Source: Niallia sp. FSL W8-0635 (lineage in GTDB: Bacteria > Bacillota > Bacilli > Bacillales > Cytobacillaceae). Taken from it: DNA of 64,000 nt. How positions within the stretch are numbered: position 1 is the first letter of the stretch; each line of letters starts with the position of its first letter. The stretch lies in NCBI RefSeq assembly GCF_038007965.1, contig NZ_JBBOYD010000001.1:2582501-2646500 (forward strand), written 5' to 3'. A program made the translations under genes and the position numbers. A model generated the notes under the pieces. It was not told the origin of the DNA. It searched no databases and saw only the letters and a list, made by a program, of their open reading frames with translations. This document shows, one piece after another, positions 1 through 8,083 of this stretch.

Positions 1-86
1 AAAGAAGCAAAAATTACTACGGGAAATACACAAGATAACGCTTGCTCCCAACCAAAATAGATAAGCTGCTTTAGTCCTCTCATCAT
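1..86 (-). CDS. yoaT: DUF817 family membrane protein, N-terminal fragment (YoaT-like), cut by window edge
   Basis: Only the first 28 or so codons are present; the gene runs off the left edge on the minus strand. The visible peptide begins MMRGLKQLIYFGWEQALSC and continues into a hydrophobic segment, matching the start of the DUF817 family (B. subtilis YoaT), a multi-pass membrane protein of unknown role. Its first ATG overlaps the stop of the upstream HTH gene by one base (TAATG) and the Shine-Dalgarno GGAG lies inside the end of that gene, so the two are probably translationally coupled. The gene order matches the B. subtilis yoaS/yozG/yoaT neighbourhood. Family call is from memory of the motif and is moderately secure. 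Confidence 0.7.
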   Translation of the reverse strand, partial: MMRGLKQLIYFGWEQALSCVFPVVIFAS

Positions 87-301
87 TAGATTTCTCCGTC
101 GCTTCTATATTCCAATATATCCCCTGGTTGGCAATCCAACGCTTCACAAATTGCGTCCAATGTGGAAATTCGAATTGCTTTTGCTTTGCCATTTTTCAAG
201 ATAGAAAGATTAGCCATTGTTATTCCAACCTTTTCCGAAAGTTCTGTCACACTCATTTTTCTTTTTGCTAGCATCACATCTATATTTATTATTATTGCCA
301 T
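86..301 (-). CDS. yozG: Cro/CI-type helix-turn-helix regulator (YozG-like)
   Basis: A 71-residue protein that is almost entirely one XRE-type HTH domain: residues 18-40 (VTELSEKVGITMANLSILKN) give the helix-turn-helix and the C-terminal half has the usual LDAICEALDCQPGDIL signature. It should be a small DNA-binding repressor. It starts at ATG 301 behind a good AGGTGA sequence that overlaps the stop of the upstream DUF2975 gene, and is followed by the DUF817 gene with one-base overlap. This HTH plus DUF2975 pairing is a common two-gene module in Bacilli, in which the regulator presumably controls its own operon; the operator was not identified. Confidence 0.85.
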   Translation of the reverse strand: MAIIINIDVMLAKRKMSVTELSEKVGITMANLSILKNGKAKAIRISTLDAICEALDCQPGDILEYRSDGEI

Positions 302-311
302 TTATATCACC

Positions 312-794
312 TCAGACGATTAAGTCATTTTCTGATTTTATATCAATTGCCTCTTTTAATAGCTTTTGAAGTACTGCAGCAAAAACGGCAATCACCATCG
401 AAGCAAAAATCAGAATCAGTCCAATTAAAATGATACCAGGAGCATCATCCACTTCTGCTATAAGGTAAAATAATGGCAGACCTAACACAAAAATTGCACT
501 AATGGAAATGGCACAGTTTTTTATTTTCTTTAATGCTTTTACCGATAATTCCGAGAATGCTTCATTCCTATCAATATAGTTTAACAGTTTAAATGCTTGA
601 TACAATGCAAAGTAGAAGGGAATAGCTGCTGCATAAAAATCCATCATTATTAGATATTTTATATAATCATTATTTGGATACAACTCAGCAGCAAACTTTC
701 CGATTTCCGGTACTAAAAAAATACATAATGCAAGAATGGGTACTCCAATAAGAATAACAGCAATCTTTAAAAAGAGCGTTGACACTTGTTTCAT
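312..794 (-). CDS. yoaS: DUF2975 family membrane protein (YoaS-like)
   Basis: A 160-residue integral membrane protein with four hydrophobic segments (about residues 10-30, 45-70, 95-115, 125-150), the arrangement of the DUF2975 family. Function unknown; the family is nearly always next to a small Cro/CI regulator, as here. The start is taken at ATG 794 (MKQVSTLFLK) because GAGGTG lies about six bases upstream; an in-frame GTG at 803 would sit inside that Shine-Dalgarno. It is the first gene of the minus-strand set DUF2975, HTH, DUF817. Confidence 0.8.
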   Translation of the reverse strand: MKQVSTLFLKIAVILIGVPILALCIFLVPEIGKFAAELYPNNDYIKYLIMMDFYAAAIPFYFALYQAFKLLNYIDRNEAFSELSVKALKKIKNCAISISAIFVLGLPLFYLIAEVDDAPGIILIGLILIFASMVIAVFAAVLQKLLKEAIDIKSENDLIV

Positions 795-983
795 CAAAAA
801 CACCTCACTTATTTATTACTATTTGAATTTACCATATAATTTATCGTTTTACAATAAATTTTTATTAATAAATACACTTTTTTTATTGTTTATTTTACAA
901 AAAGAGCAAAATAAAAAGCATTTCTTAGCGAAAGAAACACTTAAAAATTAGATTTATCTATCTTATTTTTTTACACGGATAAG

Positions 984-1214
984 CTAGCCTGTTACAAACA
1001 TAAAATCCTGTACAAATCCTGAAACTGCCTTTAAATCTACCCGATGACTTTTATACAATGCTTCTGCCTTCTTTAATTCTTTTTTCACTTGAGGTGAAAT
1101 TCTTTCTGCTTCTTTTAACGAAATATCTCCTATTAACAGATCAATCGCTATTTTTCTTATGTTTTCTTCATGAGACTGATGCAAAATGTAGGAAATACAA
1201 CTAATTTGATCCAT
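984..1214 (-). CDS. hypothetical small cytosolic protein (76 aa)
   Basis: Not recognised. The 76-residue product is soluble and mostly helical by composition, with a lysine- and glutamate-rich middle and a hydrophobic C-terminus. Start ATG 1214 is well supported by AGAGGTG with five-base spacing. It stands alone between the DUF2975 gene and a decayed gene, with no clear terminator of its own. A real expressed gene is likely from the ribosome binding site, but no role can be suggested. Confidence 0.55.
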   Translation of the reverse strand: MDQISCISYILHQSHEENIRKIAIDLLIGDISLKEAERISPQVKKELKKAEALYKSHRVDLKAVSGFVQDFMFVTG

Positions 1215-1313
1215 CCTTACACCTCTCTAAACATATTTTTATGTATTATTCCACATTTAGACAGAATATTCCTTCTTTTAAGTCAAAAGAAAGCATTTCT
1301 TAGGAAGGTTATT

Positions 1314-1689
1314 CTATTTGCTTAAAGAATTTCCCTGATTACTTACTATTTGATTATCGAACTCGATATTATTCGGAAATGGAATACTAAACTCTTTTGG
1401 ATAGTATGTTTGAAGAAAGTCTACTAAATCTTTATGCTCTTCCATTTGTGTAATATCATTAATCTTATCCAGTAAATAAAAACTGTAAGATTTTTTTCAA
1501 TTGTTGGCTCCTCTGTTCGTTCTGGTTCCGTATTTATTACAATCATATTATCAGAATCTTCTATCGTTAGTTATAAAACTTGCTTTTTATAAAAGCTGTT
1601 AAAGCTGTTAAATCTGATATCCTCTAAAATGACACTTTTACTATCATTTAATCGCTTTGTATATCGCAGTTTCTTTGGTTCGAAATACA
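1314..1689 (-). pseudogene. decayed gene with an in-frame stop and a frameshift
   Basis: Reading the minus strand from about 1689 gives a coding-like peptide (PKKLRYTKRLNDSK and onward) that hits one TAA near 1570, continues in the same frame through DSDNMIVINTEPERTEEPTI, then needs a one-base shift in a run of A residues near 1498 to continue as SYSFYLLDKINDITQMEEH and ends at the TAG at 1314. No start codon with a ribosome binding site is visible. The combined length is about 120 residues. The family was not recognised. The two lesions could be true decay or, for the homopolymer shift, a sequence error, but the separate stop argues for decay. Confidence 0.55.
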
Positions 1690-1722
1690 AAAAAGAAAGG
1701 TTGCACTCTCCAACCTTTCCTC
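1688..1722 (-). terminator. intrinsic terminator after the YdeI-CDGSH gene
   Basis: On the minus strand GAAAGGTTG pairs with CAACCTTTC around a GAGAGTG loop and is followed by TTTTTT. It lies just past the stop of the YdeI-type gene at 1732 and closes the fra/YdeI transcript. Confidence 0.85.
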
Positions 1723-1731
1723 TATAGCCAT

Positions 1732-2394
1732 TCATTCCTTACCTGCGAACTTATGTGATCCATCACAATTAGGCATTTTTTGAGACAGTCCACATATACA
1801 ATCATTTAATCCTTTTCCATTAAGAATTCTCTCCATTGCTTTTTCAATCCTTGCTATTCGAGTTTTGGATTGCTTTGGTTGAGAAAAATGAAGAATATAT
1901 GCTCTCTGTCTTCCCGGTGTCAATGCTTCAAAGGCAGTTTTCAATTCAGGTATTTCTTCAAATTTCGATACAAGTTCTTCAGGAATGATATATTCTTTGT
2001 GCTCTTTAATCGTCACTTCCATACCGGATTTTTCTACTTCAATCGCTTCAAGAATATATTCTTTTATGACAGATTCCAATTTCACAATTTCCTGTAAGCC
2101 AGTAAATCGAATTTGCCGTGCTGCCTGTACATTCTCTGTTTGCTGTATTAGAATCCCTTGAGGATCTTTTAGCAAAGCACCTTTATGAAATAAAAGGGCA
2201 CAATATTCTTTAAATCCATGTATTAACACAATGTTTTTATTCTTAATTGTGTAACAAGGATGCATCCATTTAAATTCTTCAGTTAGCTCTTCACACTCAA
2301 GCACAATCTGTCTTAACTTTATATATTCTTCCTTCCACTGACTATCTTTGCTTAAAAATTCCTCCACTTTAGGATTTAGTTTCCTATTTTCCAT
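1732..2394 (-). CDS. ydeI: YdeI/OmdA family protein with C-terminal CDGSH-type iron-sulfur motif
   Basis: A 220-residue protein. Residues about 20-115 form the DUF1801-like fold, followed by the YdeI/OmdA segment ending in TPGRQRAYILHFSQPKQSKTR, typical of the family. The last 22 residues carry C-I-C-G-L-S-Q-K-M-P-N-C-D-G-S-H (C199, C201, C210, H214), an exact match to the CDGSH signature CxCx2Sx3PxCDGSH that ligates a 2Fe-2S cluster. The start is placed at ATG 2394 (MENRKLNPKVEEF) because AGAAGGGTG lies six to eight bases upstream; an in-frame ATG at 2430 lies inside the previous gene. It follows fra by 20 bases, so a frataxin-like iron donor and an Fe-S protein are probably co-transcribed. 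The biochemical role of YdeI proteins is not established. Confidence 0.8.
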   Translation of the reverse strand: MENRKLNPKVEEFLSKDSQWKEEYIKLRQIVLECEELTEEFKWMHPCYTIKNKNIVLIHGFKEYCALLFHKGALLKDPQGILIQQTENVQAARQIRFTGLQEIVKLESVIKEYILEAIEVEKSGMEVTIKEHKEYIIPEELVSKFEEIPELKTAFEALTPGRQRAYILHFSQPKQSKTRIARIEKAMERILNGKGLNDCICGLSQKMPNCDGSHKFAGKE

Positions 2395-2414
2395 CCATAA
2401 CACCCTTCTACATT

Positions 2415-2789
2415 TTACTCTTTTCGCCAAAATGTCATACAGTCTGCTTTATCGGTAATATTAAAATCGATTATTTTCTCCAGTAAAAAGTAATCAACCG
2501 GACTTTCCCACTTAATTCGTACAAGCTGCTTCGTATAATCATAACCAGCTTGGACAATTTCATCTGAAAATTGGATGATTCCCGCTCTTTCAGGTGCAAC
2601 TGCCAAATGATGTTTTGCGACACTAAAACCTATTATGTATGTACCATGATCCGTAAACATAGGCTGATTCCAAGCAATTTTCGGTACTAAATTCGGGAAT
2701 TTCTTTGTAACCCAACCCAAAACTTCTTCCGTACGAGCACGATGTTCTGGATTATCAATGCCTGCTAAATATTCTGCAAAAACTTCCAT
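2415..2789 (-). CDS. fra: frataxin-like iron chaperone Fra (DUF1801)
   Basis: The 124-residue protein has the full DUF1801 pattern [40 protein letters not shown] and a C-terminal [15 protein letters not shown], closely resembling B. subtilis YdhG/Fra, which binds iron and helps build Fe-S clusters on SufU. Cytosolic, no signal peptide. ATG 2789 is preceded by GGAGGTCAATT. It is the first gene of a two-gene unit with the CDGSH-bearing YdeI protein and ends at a shared terminator. Identification is confident at family level. Confidence 0.88.
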   Translation of the reverse strand: MEVFAEYLAGIDNPEHRARTEEVLGWVTKKFPNLVPKIAWNQPMFTDHGTYIIGFSVAKHHLAVAPERAGIIQFSDEIVQAGYDYTKQLVRIKWESPVDYFLLEKIIDFNITDKADCMTFWRKE

Positions 2790-3056
2790 AATTGACCTCC
2801 AAAAATAAATTCTATATCGCTTAAGAGAAAATTTCTAAATTATATTACCTTATAAATGATCTTTCTAATTGAACATTAATTATTTAACCATTTACCTTTT
2901 TTGATTCTAAGTCTATCATATCTTTTATTCATTTGGTATTCTAGTAACAAAGAAGGTAAGATTCGTCCTTTTAATATATTTTTGAGTAAATATTAAATGT
3001 AGAGCATCCTAACTTTTTTCCCATAAATCTAATGAAAAGAATATCAGGAGGTACGC

Positions 3057-3338
3057 ATGGACGATAAAAATTGTGACTTTAAACACCATAATGGCGTTAA
3101 AGAAAAGAAACGGGAGATAGTAGATGATTATACAATAAAGTACCATGCTAATGGCAAAACGATTTGGTCAAAGGGAAAGGTTATTGATGAAACACCTGAC
3201 GGCTATTGGGAATGGTATCGCCTAGATGGTACTATAAAGCGTTCAGGCTACTTTAACATGGGCGATCCTGTTGGTGAGTGGGTCACCTATGATAGCAAAG
3301 GTCAAAAATACAAAACCACCAATCGGGATAAAAAATAG
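3057..3338 (+). CDS. MORN-repeat protein (YwqK-like)
   Basis: A 93-residue soluble protein with two to three MORN-like repeats (YHANGKTIWSKGKV, GYWEWYRLDGTIKRSGYFNMG, GEWVTYDSKGQK), the pattern of the YwqK family. B. subtilis YwqK is annotated as an immunity or antitoxin-like protein of an LXG toxin cluster, but no toxin gene lies next to this copy, so the role is open. ATG 3057 follows a perfect AGGAGG. It is a single-gene unit convergent with the TPR gene. Confidence 0.7.
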   Translation: MDDKNCDFKHHNGVKEKKREIVDDYTIKYHANGKTIWSKGKVIDETPDGYWEWYRLDGTIKRSGYFNMGDPVGEWVTYDSKGQKYKTTNRDKK

Positions 3339-3386
3339 TCTGAAATATTAAAACTGGTTAAGCCAAACTTCTCTATTTTTCATCAA

Positions 3387-3428
3387 GATAACTATATTGA
3401 ACGTTTATAATTTGTTAATATAGTTATC
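3387..3428. terminator. AT-rich inverted repeat between convergent genes
   Basis: GATAACTATATT pairs perfectly with AATATAGTTATC across an 18-base loop. It sits between the stops of the MORN gene and the TPR gene. The stem is AT-rich and lacks a clean T-run, so a terminator role is only plausible. Confidence 0.4.
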
Positions 3429-3463
3429 CAACGCAAAGCTATATCTTTCTATATCCGTAGTTT

Positions 3464-3880
3464 TCATTTGACGCATAACTCTTTTAATACAGTCTTCATC
3501 CCTTCTGACTCCCTATTAGCATGATGTAAGGTTATTCCTAGGAACATAGATATGGAGAGCAGATGTGGAAAACGTGTTTCAGCTTCAGTTAGAACTTCGA
3601 GAGCATCATTTAATTTCCCTACATTTTTTAATGAACTCCCTAATTGTATTAAAGCATACGCTTCCCATTCATCTTTTAAACTCATTTCGAGAGCTTCTTC
3701 ATACAAGGGTATCGCTTTCATCTCTTGTCCTAAATAATCATAGACATTCCCTAGTTCAAATTTAGCTCTTGCCGAATTTGGATACTTCTTAACAATGTCT
3801 GAAAAATAATGAAGAAGTTGGTTCTCGTCATTTTTAAATAACCAACCATTCTCTACAAGCATGTCAAAATTCCCATCCAT
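3464..3880 (-). CDS. tetratricopeptide-repeat protein
   Basis: A 138-residue soluble protein with three TPR-like units: ARAKFELGNVYDYLGQEMKA, EAYALIQLGSSLKNVGKLND and ISMFLGITLHHANRESEGM, each with the small-residue/aromatic spacing of TPRs. Such short Bacillus TPR proteins are protein-binding modules of unknown target. ATG 3880 is preceded by AGGAGTG. A 62-codon membrane protein gene lies upstream on the same strand with a 29-base gap, so the two may be co-transcribed. Confidence 0.75.
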   Translation of the reverse strand: MDGNFDMLVENGWLFKNDENQLLHYFSDIVKKYPNSARAKFELGNVYDYLGQEMKAIPLYEEALEMSLKDEWEAYALIQLGSSLKNVGKLNDALEVLTEAETRFPHLLSISMFLGITLHHANRESEGMKTVLKELCVK

Positions 3881-3909
3881 TTTAACACTCCTTTATAGCA
3901 ATGCTAAGC

Positions 3910-4098
3910 TTAGAAATAAACAGCACTTATAGCAACGTAAATTAATACCGAAACGATTATAAATCCTGAAAAGAATATCCCTTTCCTCAAGCTATTCCAG
4001 TTTTTCATCCATCCCCATCTTTTTTTATTAACATCAAGCCAGAAACAATCTATGAGAACAGCCAAACCTATAATCATAATCACGATAAGCGGATTCAT
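3910..4098 (-). CDS. small membrane protein, two predicted TM segments
   Basis: A 62-residue hydrophobic protein with TM segments at about residues 2-21 and 42-62 separated by a basic, tryptophan-rich loop (NKKRWGWMKNW). Family not recognised. ATG 4098 follows GGAGGGGGAA, a strong ribosome binding site. Close spacing suggests an operon with the downstream TPR gene. Confidence 0.6.
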   Translation of the reverse strand: MNPLIVIMIIGLAVLIDCFWLDVNKKRWGWMKNWNSLRKGIFFSGFIIVSVLIYVAISAVYF

Positions 4099-4259
4099 TC
4101 TTCCCCCTCCTTCTTCACCATTATATGATATGTCATTCCATATTAATCTGACCTAAAATTGAAATCTTCTCTATTTCTTCCCTAATTTTGTTATATTATA
4201 AGAATAGAAATAAAATTCAGTATGATGATTATTATTGAGCTTAAGGAGAAATTTATCAA

Positions 4260-4826
4260 ATGAAGGAAATTGTATTTGTAACAACGAACAAAGGGAAAAT
4301 TGCATCGGCAGAAAAGGAATTAAAAAATATCAAAGTAACGCCTATACAGGAAGAGTTAAGCGAGCCACGAACAGATGATATGAAAGAAATTGCTAGACAA
4401 AAAGTCTTGCAAGCATATGAAATCGTTAAGCAACCATGCATTGCTTTAGATTCCGGCTTTTTCATCGAAGAATTAAATGGCTTTCCAAGAGCCTATGTAA
4501 ACCATATGCTTGATACAATCGGTATCAACGGGGTATTGAAATTATTAAGAGACGAAGCAAATCGTGCTTGTGAATTTAGGTCTTGTTTAGCTTATTATGA
4601 TGGAGTCCAAATAACGTTCTTTGAGAGTAAATCGCAAGGAACTATTTCTGAAAAAATAAGAGGATTAGATAATGATAAAAAATGGTCTGATCTTTGGTAC
4701 ATATTCATCCCAAGAAATTTTGATAAAACACTAGCCGAATTTACAGAAGATGATTTTCATAGATATGAAGAAAGGAAAGAAGAATCATGTATTAGTAAAT
4801 TTGGTAAATGGTTTGAAGGATTATGA
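4260..4826 (+). CDS. Ham1/RdgB-like non-canonical purine NTP pyrophosphatase
   Basis: The 188-residue protein opens with IVFVTTNKGKIASAEKEL, the substrate-binding signature of the Ham1/RdgB family, and has the conserved ALDSGFFIEELNGFPRAY block (residues about 63-80) corresponding to ADDSGL..LNGaPGvySARY. Family members hydrolyse ITP, dITP and XTP to monophosphates, cleaning the nucleotide pool. The match is divergent after residue 80 (no SARYAG), so it may be a paralogue with altered substrate rather than the housekeeping RdgB. ATG 4260 follows AAGGAGAAATTTATCAA. A strong bidirectional terminator closes the gene. Confidence 0.75.
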   Translation: MKEIVFVTTNKGKIASAEKELKNIKVTPIQEELSEPRTDDMKEIARQKVLQAYEIVKQPCIALDSGFFIEELNGFPRAYVNHMLDTIGINGVLKLLRDEANRACEFRSCLAYYDGVQITFFESKSQGTISEKIRGLDNDKKWSDLWYIFIPRNFDKTLAEFTEDDFHRYEERKEESCISKFGKWFEGL

Positions 4827-4842
4827 AGAATATGCTCAAACA

Positions 4843-4882
4843 TTTTTTAAGGAACCCAATATTTTTTGGGTTCCTTAAAAAA
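4843..4882. terminator. bidirectional intrinsic terminator
   Basis: A 16-base perfect stem (TTTTTTAAGGAACCCA with TGGGTTCCTTAAAAAA) separates the Ham1-like gene and the convergent DUF4179 gene. T-runs on both strands let it stop both transcripts. Confidence 0.93.
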
Positions 4883-4900
4883 TAGTATTTACATATAAGA

Positions 4901-6256
4901 TTATTTTAATGGAACTTCAATTTCTAAATCTTTCAATATTTCAGGAGCTTCTTCCTGTATATATTCAATCATTAGTTCTTTTTTGGGAATATTCATAAAT
5001 TCTTCTTCGACAATATAATGATCCTTCTCTTTAAAGGTTTTGGATGTATTAGCCCCATAATAGACTTTTCCCAAATGATCCTTTAATGTAAAATAGTTCG
5101 AATGTAGAAAAGGAAATTGGCTATTTAATTCATAGGTTAACGTCATTACATTGCCCGTATATTTAACCCCAATAATGTTGATTTCGCCCAATTCTCCCAA
5201 ATCTAATTTAGTATCTTTTCCTCTAAATGGTTTTTCAATTGGATTATAAGTCCAATTAGTATTGGCAATCATTGGTTGAATAGTCACCGAATCTGTATTT
5301 TTTTCATCCAACCCTTCAAATGATTCCTGAATAGGATTCATTACTTCCATATCAGTCTTTTTAGTGCCTCCTATAAAACCATCAAGATAAGGTACTACTT
5401 CTCCCTCATTTGTAATTAATTGGAACATTAACCTTTTATCGTCGTTTTCCTGCAGTGGCCGTTTAAAGCTCATATTTACTACTGTAGTGATTGGCGTTCT
5501 TTTTATTTCCTTTACTGTAAATTCGCTCTCTTTGTTTTTTCTAGTAATCATCGGCGTAATCGTCTCTACGTTTTCCGTTTTGGTAAGTTTAAATTCAAAT
5601 TGAAAGATCTCATACTTTCCGTTTATTACTACTGCATAATAGGGATGAACTTCAATATTCTTTGGTAATTCCTTATGTTGTATAAAATTTACTGTTCCAA
5701 TCCCAGCTACTTTATTGGCAGTCACCATTTCATACTTGCCAGCCTGTGTTAACTTTCCTATAGGGATTCTTCCTTCTTCCTTAAATGAAACATTTAAATT
5801 ATCAATCTGATAATCTCTAATTGGTTCCTTTGATTCCACTACATAACTAAAAGAGATTCTTTCCCCATCATAAATTGCTTCTTCTATCGTCATTTCTGCT
5901 TCATTACTTTTTGAAGTAGCTACAACAGTCGATACTAATTGGCTGTCCTTCCCTTTCTTTAATCCGCCATCTCCATATGCTTTGAAAATAGATTCTATAA
6001 AAGGGAGAGAGGAGAGTGTGTTTGCAAGAGTTGGTGATAATTTTGGAAAAGTAATCAGCATGGAAATAAATAAACAAAAAATAATAGCAGCTGCGATATG
6101 CTTTTTATATAAAACAATTATGTTAGGACGACTAGATTTCTCTTCCTTCAGCTTTTTTACTTCTAATAACACTTTTTGTCTGTCTCTTTCAGAAAAATGA
6201 ACATCCTTCATCACATTTCCTAGTGTTACTTTTATAAATTTGGAATCATTCTTCAT
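4901..6256 (-). CDS. DUF4179 domain protein, putative anti-sigma factor
   Basis: A 451-residue membrane protein with a cytosolic N-terminus of about 50 residues, one TM segment near residues 51-71 and a large extracytoplasmic part composed of DUF4179 (about residues 100-240) and a C-terminal immunoglobulin-like DUF5643-type region. This is the standard partner of a group of Bacillus ECF sigma factors and probably acts as the membrane anti-sigma factor. Its start overlaps the sigma factor stop by four bases (ATGA), a typical translational coupling. No zinc-binding anti-sigma motif is evident in the N-terminus, so the anti-sigma role is inferred from context. Confidence 0.78.
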   Translation of the reverse strand: MKNDSKFIKVTLGNVMKDVHFSERDRQKVLLEVKKLKEEKSSRPNIIVLYKKHIAAAIIFCLFISMLITFPKLSPTLANTLSSLPFIESIFKAYGDGGLKKGKDSQLVSTVVATSKSNEAEMTIEEAIYDGERISFSYVVESKEPIRDYQIDNLNVSFKEEGRIPIGKLTQAGKYEMVTANKVAGIGTVNFIQHKELPKNIEVHPYYAVVINGKYEIFQFEFKLTKTENVETITPMITRKNKESEFTVKEIKRTPITTVVNMSFKRPLQENDDKRLMFQLITNEGEVVPYLDGFIGGTKKTDMEVMNPIQESFEGLDEKNTDSVTIQPMIANTNWTYNPIEKPFRGKDTKLDLGELGEINIIGVKYTGNVMTLTYELNSQFPFLHSNYFTLKDHLGKVYYGANTSKTFKEKDHYIVEEEFMNIPKKELMIEYIQEEAPEILKDLEIEVPLK

Positions 6257-6813
6257 CTGAATTCCTCCTTTTTTAGAAATGGCAAGAGATTTTTTCTGCC
6301 TCTTCTCAATCTCGTTTTAGCTGTATTCTTAGAGATTTGTAGAATGTCTGCAATTTCGTTAATATCTAGCTCCTCGTAGTAATATAAGAGGATTACTTCT
6401 GCATATTTTAGTGGAAGACTTAAAATTATATTTTTTAGTTCCGCCTGCATCGATTGATAAATTATTTCCTCTTCTGGTGACGGCATAGTATCGCTCTTAA
6501 CATTGATATCTTTCTTAAATAAGATAAACCGCCTAGAATAGGCACTTTTTACATAATCCTTACACTTATTGATGGTGATACGGTAAAGCCATGTTTTTAA
6601 TTTAGCTTCTCCTTTAAACGTCTTTAAATGGGTATAACACTTAATAAAAACAGTTTGGACAATGTCTTTTGCCGTTTCACTATCTTTAACATATGTATAG
6701 GCTAATCTTGTCAGTTCATCTCCATACAAAATCATAATTTCTTCTAACAGTTCATCTAATTGATTCTCCTCTAGCTCGCTTAATAATGATTGTTCTAGTC
6801 TTTTAGAAATCAC
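6253..6813 (-). CDS. ECF-type RNA polymerase sigma factor
   Basis: The 186-residue protein has sigma-70 region 2 (residues about 25-95, with DIVQTVFIKCYTHLKTF and LKTWLYRITINKCKDY) and region 4 (about 125-180, LSLPLKYAEVILLYYYEELDINEIADIL followed by SKNTAKTRLRRGRK). It should direct transcription of an envelope- or stress-related regulon. The start is GTG 6813, preceded by AAGGGGGG. It overlaps the DUF4179 gene by four bases and has its own ECF-like promoter upstream, so it is probably autoregulated. Exact orthology to a named Bacillus sigma factor was not established. Confidence 0.9.
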   Translation of the reverse strand: MISKRLEQSLLSELEENQLDELLEEIMILYGDELTRLAYTYVKDSETAKDIVQTVFIKCYTHLKTFKGEAKLKTWLYRITINKCKDYVKSAYSRRFILFKKDINVKSDTMPSPEEEIIYQSMQAELKNIILSLPLKYAEVILLYYYEELDINEIADILQISKNTAKTRLRRGRKNLLPFLKKEEFR

Positions 6814-6843
6814 GTCTTCCCCCCCTTACAGATTCGCTAGTTA

Positions 6844-6870
6844 GACGATATGGATTTACGATAGGATTCA
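6844..6870 (-). promoter_or_regulatory. ECF-type promoter of the sigma factor operon
   Basis: On the minus strand TGAATC (6870-6865) and CGTC (6847-6844) are separated by 17 bases and lie about 30 bases upstream of the GTG start. This resembles the -35 (TGAAAC-like) and -10 (CGTC/CGTA) of Bacillus ECF promoters and suggests autoregulation by the sigma factor encoded next to it. Confidence 0.6.
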
Positions 6871-7221
6871 CTTTTTATCGTTAATATTTATTTTCCGTAA
6901 TTATAGCACCCTTTATTTACCCTCATCCTGGAATAGCTGGAAAATAAATAAGCTGAATTCCTACATGAATTCAGCCAATTATTTAGAAATTTGATTTTAT
7001 ATATTCAATAAGGGATACTAATTAAATATAAAAAATTGTTTTTGTTATGAATGACTAATTAGTTAAAACAAATAGTAGGTAAAATAAAAACTTCACAAAT
7101 GTCGGAAGCGCTTCGAATATCATATACATTCTCCTAACCTATTCGATTATCTAATATATAATATGAAGCGGCCAACGATATGCAAACGTTTTCTATGTGC
7201 CTATTATAAAAAATTCCACAT
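6871..7221. other. intergenic stretch with a hairpin and no gene
   Basis: About 350 bases with no credible coding frame. A perfect nine-base inverted repeat, GCTGAATTC and GAATTCAGC with a six-base loop, lies at 6952-6975 and looks like an orphan terminator. A GAAGCGCTTC palindrome near 7108 and a cre-like TGCAAACGTTTTCT at 7181-7194 are also present but sit downstream of a gene rather than upstream. Confidence 0.5.
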
Positions 7222-7247
7222 AAAAAAACTCTCCAACAGAGAGTCTC
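7222..7247 (-). terminator. intrinsic terminator of the 94-residue hypothetical gene
   Basis: Minus strand GACTCTC pairs with GAGAGTT around TGTTG and is followed by TTTTTTT, directly after the stop codon at 7249. Confidence 0.85.
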
Positions 7248-7248
7248 T

Positions 7249-7533
7249 TTAACTTACCTTGTAAAATTTATCGATTTTACCAGCTAAAATTCTTAGAAAG
7301 TTATTAATTGTCATATTTTCTGTTTTTTTAGAATACCACGACAATTTATTACCCATGTCTTCTCCATCATAATTAACATTTAATGGCACATATCCTTTTG
7401 ATTTGGAAGATAGAGTATGATCGAAGGCAATAATTAATACTTTCCCCTCAGGTGTTTCTAATTTGACCTTATACCTTGGAAATTTGTATTCTGAGCTATA
7501 CTTAACTCCTTTAATCTTAGCCTTAGTTTTCAT
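7249..7533 (-). CDS. hypothetical protein (94 aa)
   Basis: Not recognised. A basic, soluble 94-residue protein with an apparent beta-rich core (KFPRYKVKLETPEGKVLIIAFDH) and a helical C-terminus. ATG 7533 is preceded by AAGGAGAATGT. A clean terminator follows, so this is a stand-alone expressed gene. No role can be suggested from neighbours. Confidence 0.6.
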   Translation of the reverse strand: MKTKAKIKGVKYSSEYKFPRYKVKLETPEGKVLIIAFDHTLSSKSKGYVPLNVNYDGEDMGNKLSWYSKKTENMTINNFLRILAGKIDKFYKVS

Positions 7534-7690
7534 ACATTCTCCTTTTCGAGTGTGTCTATTTACTATTATAGCTTAAATGAAGATAATTAGACATCTTTTA
7601 CTTAGAAAATCAAAATAATATTAATTTGTATACACAATTAAATAAATAATCGTTGTCTTACCGTATCTCAAAATCTTCTCACATTACCTA

Positions 7691-7873
7691 TTATTCTGCA
7701 TTTGCTATTACCTCTACAGATCCGTCTTCTGCATAGTGCATAATATTTACAATTTTATAGTAAGCTTTTTCTATTATGATTGTTTCTCCAATGGATGGGG
7801 GTATTTGGTAAATGACTTGTTTTGATTGCCAGCCCTTCACTTTATGCTGATATAAGGTATTTAGTCTCACCAT
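7691..7873 (-). CDS. hypothetical small protein (60 aa)
   Basis: Not recognised. Starting at ATG 7873 (MVRLNTLYQHKVKG) rather than the upstream in-frame ATG at 7897, because AAGAAGGA lies seven bases before it and inside the longer frame. The product is a small beta-rich protein (ETIIIEKAYYKIVNIMHYAEDGSVEVIA). Stand-alone gene. Confidence 0.55.
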   Translation of the reverse strand: MVRLNTLYQHKVKGWQSKQVIYQIPPSIGETIIIEKAYYKIVNIMHYAEDGSVEVIANAE

Positions 7874-7960
7874 GCACCATTCCTTCTTTCTATTCATCGT
7901 TAAAAAACTATTTCCTACTCATAATTTATGCACCACTTTATTTGTCCTTTCCTTTTCAAC

Positions 7961-7993
7961 AAAAAAAGCTGAAATCGGTTAGTGACTTCAGCT
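7961..7993 (-). terminator. intrinsic terminator downstream of the PspC gene
   Basis: Minus strand AGCTGAA and TTCAGCT close a 13-base loop and are followed by seven T residues. Confidence 0.8.
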
Positions 7994-8083
7994 CAGAACT
8001 ATATTTAATTAACCCAGTTACACACCGTTTGAAATCAATCTGATTTTAACGCATTAATCATTTCCAAAGCTCCCTAAAATTAT

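Noticed and set aside
7181..7194. cre-like TGCAAACGTTTTCT
   Set aside because: Two mismatches to the consensus and located downstream of the nearest gene, with no promoter next to it.
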